Translations under genes and position numbers: made by a program
The notes under the pieces: model-generated
Seen by the model: only the letters and a program-made list of their open reading frames with translations
The model's database searches: none
Told to the model about the DNA's origin: nothing
From: Phocoena phocoena
Taxonomy: Eukaryota; Chordata; Mammalia; Artiodactyla; Phocoenidae
Direction of reading: 5' to 3'
NCBI RefSeq assembly: GCF_963924675.1
Contig: NC_089225.1
Span: forward strand, 107,646,313 to 107,710,312
DNA length: 64,000 nt
In this document: piece after piece, positions 12,245-23,730 of the stretch
How positions within the stretch are numbered: the stretch's first letter is position 1
Layout of the letters: each line of letters starts with the position of its first letter

Positions 12245-13545
12245 AGTCCTTTGGTCCACTTACATGCAACGTGGAAGTCTTCCTTTCTGATTTGTATGCC
12301 TTTCCTTTCTTTTTCTTGCTTTATTGTTCTCACTAGGACTTCCAATACCATGTTTAATACTATTAGTGAGAGTGAACACCCTTGTCTTCCTGATCTGGAG
12401 GAGAGCATTTAGTCTTTCACTATTAAGTTGAGGACCTTCCTGTTCATTACTCATTTGCTGAGTGTTTTGATCATGAATGGGTGTTGAATTTTGTTAAATG
12501 CTTTTTTGCTTCTATTGAGATAATTGTATGTGTTTTTTCATTGTTTGCTAATTGATGAAGTAAATTGATTAATTTTTGAATGTCAGACAGGTCTTGAATT
12601 ACTTGGTCTTGAATGTTGTATTATCATTTTATGTATTGCTGAATTCTGTTTGCTAATATTTCATAAGAATTTTAAGTCTGTTTTTCATGAGGGATATTGA
12701 TCTCATGAATCGTTTGTCTGATTTTGGTATCAGGGTAATGCTGGCTTCATAAAACTAGTTAGGAAGTGTTCTGTCCTATTCTGCATTCTGAAGGAGTTTC
12801 TATGGAATTAGTATTAATTCTTCCTTGAAGACTTAGTAGCATTCTCCAGTGAAACTATCTGGGCCTGAATTTTTCTTTGTGGGAACATTTTAAACTATGA
12901 ATTCAGTTTCTTTAGCAGATAAAGGAATATTTAGGTATTGGTATCTGCTTGAGGAGTCTTAGGCAGTGTATGTCTTTCAAGGAGTTTACCCATTTCATCC
13001 AAGATGTTGAATTTGTTGGCCAAAGTCATTCATAATTCCCTTATTGTTCTTTTAATACTCATAGGATCTATAAAAATGTTCTCTCATTCCTGATATTGGT
13101 AACTTCTTCCTTATTTTTCTTGATCAGCCTCACCAGAAGCTTACCTATTTTATTATCTTTTCAAAGAATCAGCTTTTGATTTTATTGGTTTTCTTTATTG
13201 TTTCTTCATTTTCTATTCATTGATTCTTATTTCTTTATTATTTCCCTCCTTCTGCTTACCTGGGATCTAATTTGCTTTTCTTTTTTCAGTTTTTTAAGGT
13301 AGAAGTTTAGGTCACTGACACATTTCTTCTTTTCTAATATGAGCATTTAATGCTGTAAATTTCCCTCAAAGCACTGCTTTAGCTGCTTCTCACAAACATT
13401 GTTATGTTGTGTTTTATTCGGGTCAAAATATTTTCTCATTCTCTTTTTACTTCTTCTTTAATCCATTGGTTGGTTAATTTTCATATATTTGTGGATCTTC
13501 CAGATAGCTTTCTGTTATTTTTTTCCCATGTATTTTTGCTATCTT
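12245..13545 (-). mobile_element. Older L1 fragment, ORF2 RT region (antisense)
   Basis: Parallels the RT part of the L1 at 6.2-11.4 kb but much more diverged: ttgtatgcctttcctttc followed by cactaggacttccaatacc, then cttttgcttctattgagata and tcagcttttgattttattgg. All frames are broken. It predates the better-preserved L1. Confidence 0.8.
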
Positions 13546-13549
13546 TGGC

Positions 13550-14870
13550 TTTTTGATGTGCTTTCTGGGAGATCACCACCTACGTTTGAGGAGAAGGCAC
13601 TGGTCTGAGCCACCATTGTATGTGAAATGCCTACAGGCCACCTGGAGCCCACAGGTCAACCTACAGGCTGCCTTGAGCCTGTGCTGGTGGGCAGGTGTAT
13701 GTGTCAACAGTGGGCCGGTCTCTCTTGGCTGGCATATGAGAAATGGGGCCAGCCGTTCTGCCACCACTGCCATGTTCCAGTAGTGAGGCTGAAAATGGGA
13801 ATTTGTTAAAAGTCTGCATGTAAGGCAACCACATCCCCAGTCCCACTCCACTACTGTGTACCTAAGAACTCTAGTAGCCAGGAATCTACCCTTATGTAGG
13901 AAACAGAATCTTCTTCAAAGAAATTGAATGGCCCCAGAGAAGACCCTAATGCCAGAGCTAAACTCCTTGCAGGAATTACTGAGGGTGGATTCCTGGATCA
14001 CGCTGGTGGATGAGTAGACCTATACAATGGAGGAGGTAGCCTTCTCTGGTCTCCCCAGCACCCTCAACAAAGGCGGCTGTTTTGAGACTTATGTCACGTT
14101 TCCTTATTGACTATCTATATTCAGCACTTAACTTTAGACTTGTGGTCTGTATGTGGCATGCCAAGAATCGAGAATTATCAATTTTGATATATGTGTAGAT
14201 GTCCCACAGATAAAGGAGTGAGATCAGCCCTCTAAAAGATGGAATTCTACTCATAGCATCAGGACTGTCCTATTAAATGCAATCTTACTTTTAATGGACC
14301 AGTACCTTAAAATGCGAATGGTCGTTTGCTGGGTGACTGGATTAAAGATAATTTAAATTTTCTTCTTGGTATATTTCTTTCTTTTCTAACTTCTCTAGAG
14401 TGAACATATATTACTTTTGTGTTCAGATAAAATATTTTAAAACATTAAGGGAAAAACTAGTAGAATTGTGAAATAAATAAAAACGAGATCTAATCTAGTA
14501 ACCATGATGTAAGGTATAGGCACTGTGAAACTAATGATTTAACAGCAAACTGGGTTGATCAGAATTGTCTCTAAAGGTGTTTACAAGAGAAATAATTGAC
14601 AAAAGCTTTTAATTCTCCATGAATAACAACTTCCAGAGTCCTAAAAAGGGCTGTCTGGCCCTACTCCCTGGGTCAGAATTCCTGAGGAAAGGTAAAATTA
14701 TACTGTAGTCATGGCGTTAACAGGACAAGAGTATCCTCATCTCTTCTGCTTGCCCCCCGCCCGTTCACTGATGATGGTGTTCCTTCTGGGGGAGGGGCAG
14801 GAGGTTTCAAAAAGACTTTCCTACTACCCTCATTTTTAGAGAGGAAGTGGGTCGCCTATGTTTCGTTACT
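13550..14870. other. Intron upstream of first DIS3L2 exon, no recognised element
   Basis: The frames in 13553-13851 overlap on both strands and show no family resemblance. No RNA gene or clear repeat seen. Confidence 0.4.
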
Positions 14871-14906
14871 CACTAACATGCTTATTCCTCTCTGTCCTGT
14901 CCACAG
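14871..14906 (+). promoter_or_regulatory. Branch site, polypyrimidine tract and 3' splice site of first DIS3L2 exon
   Basis: CACTAAC at 14871-14877 matches the mammalian branch consensus (likely branch A at 14876). A pyrimidine-rich run follows, ending in CCACAG at 14901-14906. No other AG lies between branch site and acceptor, which favours 14906 as the splice point. Confidence 0.75.
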
Positions 14907-15080
14907 GCAGCTGGCTAAGAGTCTTGGGCAGGCTGGTGAAATCGAGCCTGAAACAGAAGGGATACTAACAGAGTATGGAGTGGATTTCTCTGATTTCTCT
15001 TCAGAAGTTTTAGAATGTCTCCCTCAAGACCTGCCTTGGACAATTCCACCAGAGGAATTCAGCAAGAGAAGAGATTTAAG
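14907..15080 (+). CDS. DIS3L2: DIS3L2 internal exon (linker into RNB domain)
   Basis: Internal coding exon of DIS3L2, a cytoplasmic RNase II/RNB-family 3'-5' exoribonuclease that degrades oligouridylated RNAs such as uridylated pre-let-7 (family knowledge). Reading from 14908 gives 57 codons plus two bases. Recognisable blocks are [20 protein letters not shown], then [11 protein letters not shown], then [16 protein letters not shown], the stretch that leads from the second cold-shock domain into the RNB domain. The acceptor is the first AG (14905-14906) after a pyrimidine-rich tract, with a CTAAC branch-site match 30 nt upstream. The donor is GTAAAT at 15081. At 174 nt the exon is symmetric (phase 2 on both sides), and its last two bases join the first base of the exon at 57479 to make an Arg codon. 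A second AG at 14909-14910 would shorten the exon by 4 nt and change the phase, so I prefer 14907. The reading is open throughout, with no sign of decay. Confidence 0.93.
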
Positions 15081-15227
15081 GTAAATATCTGAAACTCGTA
15101 AAGAACATCATGTTTCTTAGTATGAGTGTGTTTTGTGTTTGGTAACTGCAATCATTGTTGCTTTTGTTGTGGTCATCCATTTACAATGCTTGGTGTCAGT
15201 TTATTTATCTCTTGTAAAAATAAAATA

Positions 15228-15229
<2 letters not shown>

Positions 15230-15258
<29 letters not shown>
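15230..15258. repeat. (GT)n microsatellite, about 14 units
   Basis: Uninterrupted GT dinucleotides 150 bp into the large intron, likely polymorphic in length. Confidence 0.97.
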
Positions 15259-15261
<3 letters not shown>

Positions 15262-15469
15262 AAGGTAACTGAGGTGATGAATGTAAAAGTATCCTTCTTC
15301 TGGTAATCATTTCAAAAAATGAATGTGTCAAATCAAAGAAAAAAAAGCACATCATGTTTCTATCTTTCTGCCTTCTAACTTAACTCTCCTATGAGCTGGC
15401 CTCAGTTATTCCCATCTTTCCACCAACATTCAAGTTCCGTACAATTGGGAACTAAGTGCTCTGTACCGG

Positions 15470-15796
15470 AGGTTGGCCAGTGATGGCCTCCAAGCTAAAC
15501 CGAGCCCACTGACTGTATATGTACAGCCCGTGAGCTAAGACTGGTTTTCATATTCTTCAATGGTTGAAAAAAATCAAAACAATAATTTTTCATGAAAATT
15601 ATATAAAATTCAAATTTCAGCATTCATGAAGTTGCATTGGAACACAGCCATGCTTATTTGGTTATATATTGTCTATGGCTATTTTTTTGCACTACAAGAG
15701 CAGAGTTGAATAGTTGCAACAGAGGCCATATGGCCTGCAAAGCCTAAGATATTTGCTCTCTGGCCCTTTATAGAAGAAGTGTGCTGACTTTTCTTC
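15470..15796 (-). mobile_element. hAT-Charlie-type non-autonomous DNA transposon
   Basis: Internal blocks ttggaacacagccatgctta, ttgtctatggct, agagttgaatagttgcaaca and tggccctttatagaag are characteristic of an old MER-class hAT-Charlie element, here reversed relative to the copy at 52872-53169. The left terminus is eroded and no target duplication could be read. Confidence 0.75.
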
Positions 15797-15799
15797 TAG

Positions 15800-16480
15800 A
15801 CCATGCTATTATAATTTCAAAAGGTGTAGTTGCCACCTTCTTTTCTCATTGCTATGCCCCATAGGTCTGGTCAAATAAAGACAGTGTTATCTGGTTAGAA
15901 ATGCCTTCCTTTAAATGGGCCTCTTCAGGCACAGAGCAAAGGATTCAAGACTTCTGTGCTTGGAGCTTCATTTTAAAGCTTTACTTTTAGGTCTGGAATT
16001 TGTTGGAAAGGACTTTTGTGGTATTTTTTTAACAACATCTTCTTTGAAGATGTTTCTTCATTGTGGGATGTTAGTTCTTTTCTGATATTTCTCTTCAGAA
16101 TTTGGTTTCAGTACTGGCATTCATTTTGGATGCCACATGGAGATATTTAGAACCAAGAAACTTTTCATACAACCCACTGAGGCCGTGGAAGGTTTTTTGC
16201 TAAGGTCATCCCATGTCAGCGTCTTTTCCGCCACACTCGTGCACTTCATGCAGCTGAACTTATGATACCTTAAGCTCTTGGTGCCCATTACTCCACCTAG
16301 TTTGAGAATCCTCCTTTCCGGCTCCCTCTTGCTTTTGTATCTTTTAGAAATGTACTTCTTTTCTTTTCTTGCCGCGGGTAGGCAAGGAAAAGGAGTTGAC
16401 AGTTCCCTTTCCTGCTTGTTAGTAACTCTGATGGAACACACATTATATTTGAAGTCAGTTAACTCAAGTTGCCTTCCTGG
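15800..16480. other. Intron, no recognised element
   Basis: A minus-strand frame of 106 codons at 16121-16441 has basic and Cys-containing segments but matches no family I know. I treat it as chance. Confidence 0.35.
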
Positions 16481-16494
16481 CTTTCAGCAGTAAC

Positions 16495-16640
16495 CACTGT
16501 TCAGAGAACTCCTGGTCAGTCATCTTGTCGGGGGTTTTGAGATCTTGAGTCCATAATCTTACTCTCTCTGAACCTTCATTTTCTCATATATAAATTGAGG
16601 GACTTGTTTTCTGAGATCTTTTCCTAAATCTAGGAATCTA
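16495..16640 (+). repeat. Probable MIR fragment
   Basis: ctctgaaccttcattttctc followed by atatataaattgaggga matches the MIR pattern (ctctgagcctcagtttcctc, then atctgtaaaatggg) with divergence. Confidence 0.5.
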
Positions 16641-16689
16641 TTTAAAAATTTTTAATAAGAAAAGAAAGTTAGAATGGATGGCTGAATTT

Positions 16690-17295
16690 TATTGTTTGAA
16701 GTGTCAGTTAGTATAGCTATTCTGCAGTAGCTATTAAAAGCTATTAAAACATTTTAAACCTACTTACCCTTTCACCTAAAAACTCTATTTCCAGGAGTCC
16801 ATCCTCCTCAAAGAAGTGTTTTAGGATGTACGTAAAGAATGCTCGTTGCTGCTTTATTATAAAAGTGACACTGCTGATGTCCATCATTAAAGGGATGGTT
16901 AAATAACCTATGTCATATCAATAAGATAACATTCCCTGCAGCTGCAAAAAAGGAACCATTTCCATGTGGACTTCCTAAAAGGATGGCCATCATATATTGC
17001 GAAGTGAAAGAAGCAAGTTTCAGAACAGTATGAATATGAGCCTAGTTTTTTATAAAGTCAAATAATATAAAAACGATATAAATGTGTATGTACATACATA
17101 TACATGTACACATAAAAGTATATTTGCAGAAAAAAAAGTTCTGGAAGGAAATGCATTGAACTGCTGACAGCGATTATCGTGTGTGGACTTCAGTGACGTG
17201 CCTATCATTTCACTGATAGGGAGGCAATATTTCACGTTTCATTTTATAAATTACTCTGTTATTCAAATTGTTTAAAAATAAACTTCTATAACTTT
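16690..17295 (+). repeat. Ancient interspersed repeat of unidentified family
   Basis: gaagtgaaagaagcaagttt, cagaacagtatgaata and the late ttgtttaaaaataaac are typical of an old dispersed repeat. A second, shorter relative lies at 46680-46985. I do not name the family. Confidence 0.45.
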
Positions 17296-17299
17296 AAAA

Positions 17300-19125
17300 A
17301 ATTATAAATGGAAATATCAGAAGAGAGAGGTGCTCAACCTTTCCTAGCCTGACTCCTAGCCTGCAGTAAGGCATGCCAACAGTCCTAGAAGCCAGTGTCG
17401 CTCAGTTCCCCTCTCATGGTCCCGCCTTGCCTTTTTCTTTGGCCCCCATTGCCTTCTGAGTTAGACCACAGACTAGGAGGTCTTGCTCTGCAGACATCTT
17501 CTGTTAAAATATACCTATGTTGTCCTGCAAGAGGATCCAAAGATACAGGGAGCTTGTGGGATGCTCTCTGCTATTAGCACAGTAACAGCGATTTTTTTAT
17601 TTTTAATCACTTTAACTTCCAGAAACTTTTTACCTGCTTATTATCCTCTAGAATTATTTCTGTAAAATTCAAATCGTATTCTTTTTCTTTTTTTTTTTTT
17701 TTTTTTTTTTTTTACTCCTTTGGCTTAAAATCTTTCAACTGCTTCCTGATGCCTAAAGTAGTAATCTCTAAACTTCGTTGAACATGCATTCCCTGTAACA
17801 TATGTGCCTTTATTTTAAAATTACAAGTGTACTCACTACTTTATTATATATGCTATTAACATACATAAAAGTGGAAAAATGAGAAAGAAATACATTTTAA
17901 TATATTTTTATTTTACTTTAAGAAGGTATAGAAAACTGTTCATATTGTTAATCCTACCTTTGGTGAAAGCAATGTGATTGAATATTCTTTATTTTTTTAT
18001 TTTGCTTTAACAACTTGCAGTGTGGAAATACAGAGGTCCGGTTGTAAGTTTTGTATATTTTGATACTTAGTTTTGGTTTTAATGGTTATCATAACTGAAA
18101 AAGATATCATATCTTAGGAAGAAGTGAGCTCAACTTACTAAATCATAATACTTATTTTTTAACCCTGTTCACTGATTATATTCAGATTCATTTTGAAATC
18201 CAGCTAATAAACTTCCATCTTTCATGATGTCAGTCAGTTCTTGTGGACTAATTGAAAGGTGTTGCATTTTTAGATTTTTTAAAATGATTTCATAATCTTC
18301 GATTATTCCTCAGTTGGCATCTTTAAAAACTGGTTATAAAATTCTGTTAGAAAATTTAAGTGTATAGATATGAAAAGTTTTGTAGTTTATAAGATTAGGT
18401 CATTTTAGGTCCCCAAATTGTATAACAATGGAAACATTTCAAAACATTCATTTTTAGAATTTTATATTAAAAACTTGAGTTTCTTGTTTTATTTTGCTTT
18501 CAAAAAGCAGTAACTTTTTTTTTCTTTTTTTTTAATCGTTGTTAAAACATCACTTTTACCTTGAAGGGACAGATTAAGTGTGTTTATTTTTTTCTAAGTA
18601 TCTGCTACGGACCATATGATTGACAGTCATTGTTTTGAAGTCATAGTGTGGCTGATGAATTCATGTTAGGAGCACAAGAAATGTCAGCTTTGCTATTTTC
18701 ATGGTATTAGTGGTATTACTATTATTAGTTCAATATTATCTTCAATCTGTGGGTCTTTGCAATAATCTTTTTTAGCTACTTGCCTATTTTGTAAGGATTA
18801 ATTTAGCTAAAACTAGATAATTTTCATAAATCCATGGTACTGGACATGCGTAAATACCTATTGTTCACAGTTGGCTGAAAGTATAGGAACCAACAGAAGT
18901 GCCAGTAACGTTCATTGCCTTTTGTGTTCTGGAACACCGACTCTCTTCTCACTTGAGGTACACCTCACTTACCACCTGATTCACATACCTTGTGAGGGTG
19001 CCAGCATTAATTCATGTATTTATGTAGTCACAGTTAATTTCTTTTTACAATAAAAAACAGAGAAGTACTTAGTATGCTGGAGTGTTTGGAGCTGATTACC
19101 GTTTCCTTCTCTTTGACTGGTCTTT
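17300..19125. other. Intron, mostly unique sequence; poly(T) at 17688-17713
   Basis: No gene or clear repeat recognised apart from a 26-base T run at 17688-17713. That run has no SINE body attached on either side that I can identify. Confidence 0.4.
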
Positions 19126-19129
19126 TAAT

Positions 19130-19860
19130 AGATTGATTTCATTTTTCAATCAACAAATTTATGGAACACCATCCATGGGCAGTAGAAATTCACCAATGAA
19201 CAAAAGCAGATGTGGTCTCGGTTCTTGCGGAATGCTCAGTCTTATAGCAGAGGAGCGTGAATCAAATGTTTTAAGCAATAGTCAAATATGGAATTGTAAT
19301 GGAGGAGAGATACTTGGTACAAGAGTTTGTAATACTGTGATTCCTTCTGCTCAGAGGTCCAGTGCCTTCAAAGAGGTTTTATCAATATTACTTTTTCTAG
19401 GACTGTCAGAAGAACTAGAAATGAGTCCTAACACACACTAAAAAACACATGCTATGAATAAATAATATGTATTCTGGGAACTCCTAAATAAAACTTTTTT
19501 CCTTTTCCTCCCTTCTCTCCTATATACATTTATTTACATATATTATTTATGTATCTCTCTGTATAATATATATGTGTATATATAATATATGCCGAGTGCT
19601 CAGTTAGTCACTGGAAATACAAAGACAAGTAAGGCCCAGCCCTTGTTCTTCATGACTTTTCTGTTCCTCAGGGAGGCAGATTTATACTCAGATAAATTAC
19701 AGCAGAGGATGGCAGGCGCTCTAACATTCATATGGACAACCTGCCAGCGTCCTTGGTGCTTGAGCTGAGATCTGAGAAATGCGCAGGCGTAGGGGGAACT
19801 AGAGTGACTGAAGTAGTTCTCAGTTCAGCGATAGGCTGTGGCTGCAGAAAGGGTGGTATG
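19130..19860 (+). repeat. Old L2-like fragments
   Basis: Two pieces read like L2: caacaaatttatggaacacc and the following segment to about 19440, and then gtgctcagttagtcactgga followed by aatacaaagacaagtaaggc at 19595-19860. An AT-rich stretch (19540-19590) separates them. Confidence 0.45.
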
Positions 19861-19869
19861 TTCCCCTAA

Positions 19870-21265
19870 GACTCCCAAACCCCGCTGTAACAGGGCTCTC
19901 ACAACTCCAATGGTTTTGATAGCTTCTTGACCCCCTCTGCTGGGCCACCCTGCCGTGGAGCCTACAGTGTTACCCTGGCTCTAGCTGCGTAAGGACTTCT
20001 ACATACCCGTTTAGGTTTGGTATTTGAACGATTATATTTGGAACACAAAAGTTCCATCAATCTTTAAACCTCATAATCCAATTATGTCAGTAAAATTCCA
20101 TTTTTTTAGTCCAGTGGAATTGGGGTAATATTTTGCGAACTGAAGTTGAGAGAAATAGTGTTTATTTTGAAAAGAAAAATAGTTGGTTAGCAGTTTTCAA
20201 GAAATAAGGCTAGTGTGAACTCCTAGGGGCAACTATCTGGCCCTTCTGATTGGGAGTACTATTTTTCTGGACCTTTGGCTCCAGTCTCTGGAGAACTGCT
20301 GCTTGCATGGCCTACCCTGCAGCTCTCCTTAGCAGGGCATCTGAGGTTTAAAAAAAAAAAAAAAAAAAATGCAGCACCAATACTGCAAGCCTTTGGGGGT
20401 CAGGAAGAGAATATATCCAAGGAAACTGCTTAAAGGGGGTTGCACCAGAAGTCCAAGAAACCCCAAGGTTATTTCTGAGACTGGCTCCAATTATTTTCAA
20501 TTTCATTCATATTGTTTTGTTTCCTTTGTTACTAAACTGGAAACAAAGCTTAAAAGCTCAATTAAAGTGGAAAATGAAAACCTAAATTATTAGAGGGGGA
20601 AAATACCACCCTAAACTGATTTTTATATTTTAGTAGTATCGTAGAAGTTTGGATCATGTCACTTTTCAGTAAAACTATGAGCTTCCTTGAAGGGGAGGCG
20701 GTTCCTATAGTTTTTCACAGGAGAACTTGTAGATATCTATTTCTTTACTATTCCCTCAATAAAAAGGAAGCCCAGTGACCTCCACCGGACCATTACAAAT
20801 GTGAAACTTGGCATATAAAATTGCTTGCTCTAAATTTTCCAATTGCTTTCTTTTTTTTTTTTTTTCCATTTAATGTCGTTCTGCCAACTAGTGATTTTAT
20901 TATTATAAACAGGACATTGTATTCACTTTTAAGAAGAAATATGAAGCTGGAGGTAAAATTACAAACTGCAGCTTCTCGGCTGCCAAAACAGAAAACAATG
21001 AGCTAAAAATACCGAGCACAGAAAGGGTGCTGTGGTGAGAAATACTGAAGTATCTTCAAGATTGAACTGTTCTAGATAGACAGAAATTTCCTCTCACTCC
21101 AGGTAAAACCGACCTTGAAATAGCAACTTGAAAGGAGAGACATATAACACTAAGCTCTTTCAGGTCAACCCTTTTGTGGGAAAGCTTTCAAACATAACTA
21201 ACATTAAATGACTAATCTTGCTGTTTATGAGGAAGTCCAATCTGATTAAATTGCCATTTAGAAAA
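19870..21265. other. Intron, no recognised element; poly(A) at 20350-20369
   Basis: Contains a 20-base A run at 20350-20369 and a 15-17-base T run near 20851. No gene recognised; the frames at 20369-20593 and 20821-21006 are incidental. Confidence 0.35.
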
Positions 21266-21269
21266 GGTT

Positions 21270-21360
21270 CCTTTGGTTAGGGAGTGTGGCAGCATAGAAA
21301 GAGCACTAGAAGTTAGGGACTAGCTGGGTGACCTTGGACAGATCAGTTAAATTTGGGGAG
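21270..21360 (+). repeat. MIR core fragment
   Basis: agtgtggcagcatagaaaga, gcactagaagttaggga and gggtgaccttggacagatca follow the MIR core order. Confidence 0.6.
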
Positions 21361-21870
21361 ACAGAGAGAGAGAGCAGTTTCATCTTTTTTAAAATGGATT
21401 ATTTGACCAAGTTAGGATTTTCCACAAGGTGTTGGTAGGTCACAGGTTCTTTGGGATTTTAATAGGTGCCGTGGAGAAAAAAGATTCTGCGGCCACCCGT
21501 TTTTGGAAAACAGTGGGTTAATAGATTTCTTAGAACATTTTTTTGTGGATCATCTCACAGAACTAGTGTTCCTTAGAATACACTATGAAATCACTAAACT
21601 GAATATTTCAAAATGTATTAGCTCTAATGGTGTATAACTGTATTTGAGATGTCCTTTTCTGAATTATTCAGAGCAAACTTCTTGGATTTGAAAGAAAATG
21701 GTATTCCATTGGTAACTATCTTCCATATTTATCTGACAAATATAGACGGTGCCTCACTGTGGGCAACAGAAGAAATTCAAGGACAGCGCTTTCAATCTCA
21801 GCTCTTCCATTGTCAAGGGAACCCCTTCTTTCCTTGCCTGGTGAGAAGCAAGATTAAATTGTTGTGCGTT

Positions 21871-22078
21871 GGGCTTCCCTGGTGGCGCAGTGGTTGGGAG
21901 TCCACCTGCCGATGCAGGGGACGCGGGTTCGTGCCCCTGTCCGGGAAGATCCCACATGCCGCGGAGCGGCTGGGCCCGTGAGCCATGGCTGCTGAGCCTG
22001 CGTGTCCGGAGCCTGTGCTCCGCAACGGGAGAGGCCACAACAGTGAGAGGCCCGCGTACCGCCAAAAAAAAAAAAAAA
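21871..22078 (+). mobile_element. CHR-type SINE with near-perfect target-site duplication
   Basis: Starts gggcttccctggtggcgcag, ends with the gaggcccgcgtaccgcc block and an A-tail. The flanking repeats aaattgttgtgcgtt (21856-21870) and aaattgttctgcatt (22079-22093) differ at two of 15 positions. Confidence 0.93.
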
Positions 22079-22929
22079 AAATTGTTCTGCATTAAATGGG
22101 GAACGTTGTCATTGTCATTTGAAACTACTGGCAACGTTATTCCCTTCATGTAAATCCCAACTCACTGTTTATGAAAATACAAGAAACTCATAGATAATAA
22201 CAAAGATTAATGGGTCCGAAAGTAGACCACTTGTGGATATTCTTAATTGTAAGTACTTGAGTAGTTTGTCAACATAAAATTTATATTGATAAATAGCAGT
22301 AAATCTTAGAGAACACAGATGATCAAAGATCAGTAGATTTTATCTGAACAGGTGGAAAAATGCCTATTAACAGAGGAGACAGTATTTGAACTTGTACTCA
22401 GAAATAATTTTATAGCATTGTGGAACTATGAATGCACAGGAAAGATGATTAATTTCTATACATTCTAAGTACATAAAATCTGTTTGGAAATTATACTGTA
22501 ATGATAAGAAAAAAATTTTTTGTGTGGGTGGCCTAGGATTTGGAGTAAACTAGTGAGATTTAGGGATAGTTAAATGTCAGAGTGGCAAAGTCTCTTCACT
22601 GTTTTTTATATTGAGATATTCAAATGCAATAAAATTTACCTCTTTTAGTGTACAATTCAACAGTTTCTTGGGCAGTCTAAAAATTATGCAACCATCACCG
22701 CTATTCCAGAACATTTTCACCGCCCCCCAGAAGAAATCCTATACTTACTGGCAGTCACTTCCCCTTCCCTCTCCTCCCTAGCTCCTAGCAACAACTAATC
22801 TACATTCTGTCTCTATGAATTTTCCTATTCTGGACATTTCATATAAATGGATTCCTATAATAAGTGGCTTTCTGTATCTGGCTTCTTTTACTTGGCATAA
22901 TGTTTTCCAGGTCCACCCATGCTGTAGCA

Positions 22930-23157
22930 CAGGAGTCCCCAATCCCTGGGCTGCAGACTAGTAGTGGTCCCTGGCCTATTAGGCACTAGACCACACAGCA
23001 GGAGGTGAGCAGTGGGTGAGTGAGCAAAACTTCATCTGCCGCTCCCCATCGCTTTCATTACCGCCTGAACCACCACCCCCCGCTCCCCACCCCCGTCCGT
23101 GGAAAAATTGTCTTCCACGAAACCGGTCCCTAGTGCCAAAAAGCTTGGGGACCGCTT
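22930..23157. mobile_element. MER1-like hAT-Charlie element with perfect 8-bp target duplication
   Basis: 228 bp. Terminal inverted repeats start CAGGAGTCCCCAA and end TTGGGGACCGCTT. Internal blocks cacacagcaggaggtgagca and aattgtcttccacgaaaccg match the MER1-type consensus as I know it. CTGTAGCA flanks both ends (22922-22929, 23158-23165), the 8-bp duplication expected of hAT transposition. It sits inside the old L1 3' UTR. Confidence 0.87.
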
Positions 23158-23543
23158 CTGTAGCATGTATCAGGACTTCAGTCCTTTTTACGGCTGAACA
23201 GTATTCCATTGTATGGATATACCACATTTTATTTACCCATTTGTTGATGGACATTTGGGGTGTTTCTACTTTTTAACTGTTATAAATAATGCTGCTGTGA
23301 ATATTTGTATACAGGTTTTTGTGTGGACATATGTTTTCAGTTCTCTTGAGTATATATCTGGGAAGGGAATTGCTGGTTCAGTCTGTATTTAAACTTTTGA
23401 GTAACTGTCAAATGTTTTTCCAAAGTGACTGCACAATTTTACATTCCTACCAGCAGTGTATGACGTTCCATGGTCTCACCAGCAGTTGTTATCTGTATTT
23501 GTAATTATAGCCATCCTTATGGGTATGAAGTAGTATCTCATTG

Positions 23544-23730
23544 GCAGTTTGTTAAAAAATCTTTTTCAGCTTTATTAAGGTATAGTTGACAAAAATTTTA
23601 TATATTTAAGGTGTACAATGTGATGGTTTCATATAAATATACATTGTGAAATGATGACCACAGGTTAATTAGCATTCATTACCTCATGTAGTCCTTTTTT
23701 TTTCTTTTCATCTCCCCATCCCCCTCATTG
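23544..23730 (-). mobile_element. Short L1 3'-end insertion inside older L1
   Basis: agctttattaaggtatagtt, gacaaaaatttta and tgaaatgatgaccaca are an L1 3' end in reverse. Removing it restores the host L1 reading across ctcattg and tggtttcaatttgcattt. CTCATTG occurs on both sides (23537-23543, 23724-23730) as a short duplicated target. Confidence 0.65.

Noticed and set aside
16121..16441. 106-codon minus-strand frame, possible processed pseudogene
   Set aside because: Basic and Cys residues looked suggestive but I could not match it to any protein, and there is no poly(A) tail or target duplication around it.
19082..19441. 119-codon plus-strand open frame
   Set aside because: Overlaps an L2-like fragment and shows no protein family resemblance.
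21871..22078. Functional tRNA gene suggested by tRNA-like head of the SINEs
   Set aside because: The heads are tRNA-derived but lack a foldable acceptor stem and anticodon arm and are followed by SINE bodies and A-tails.
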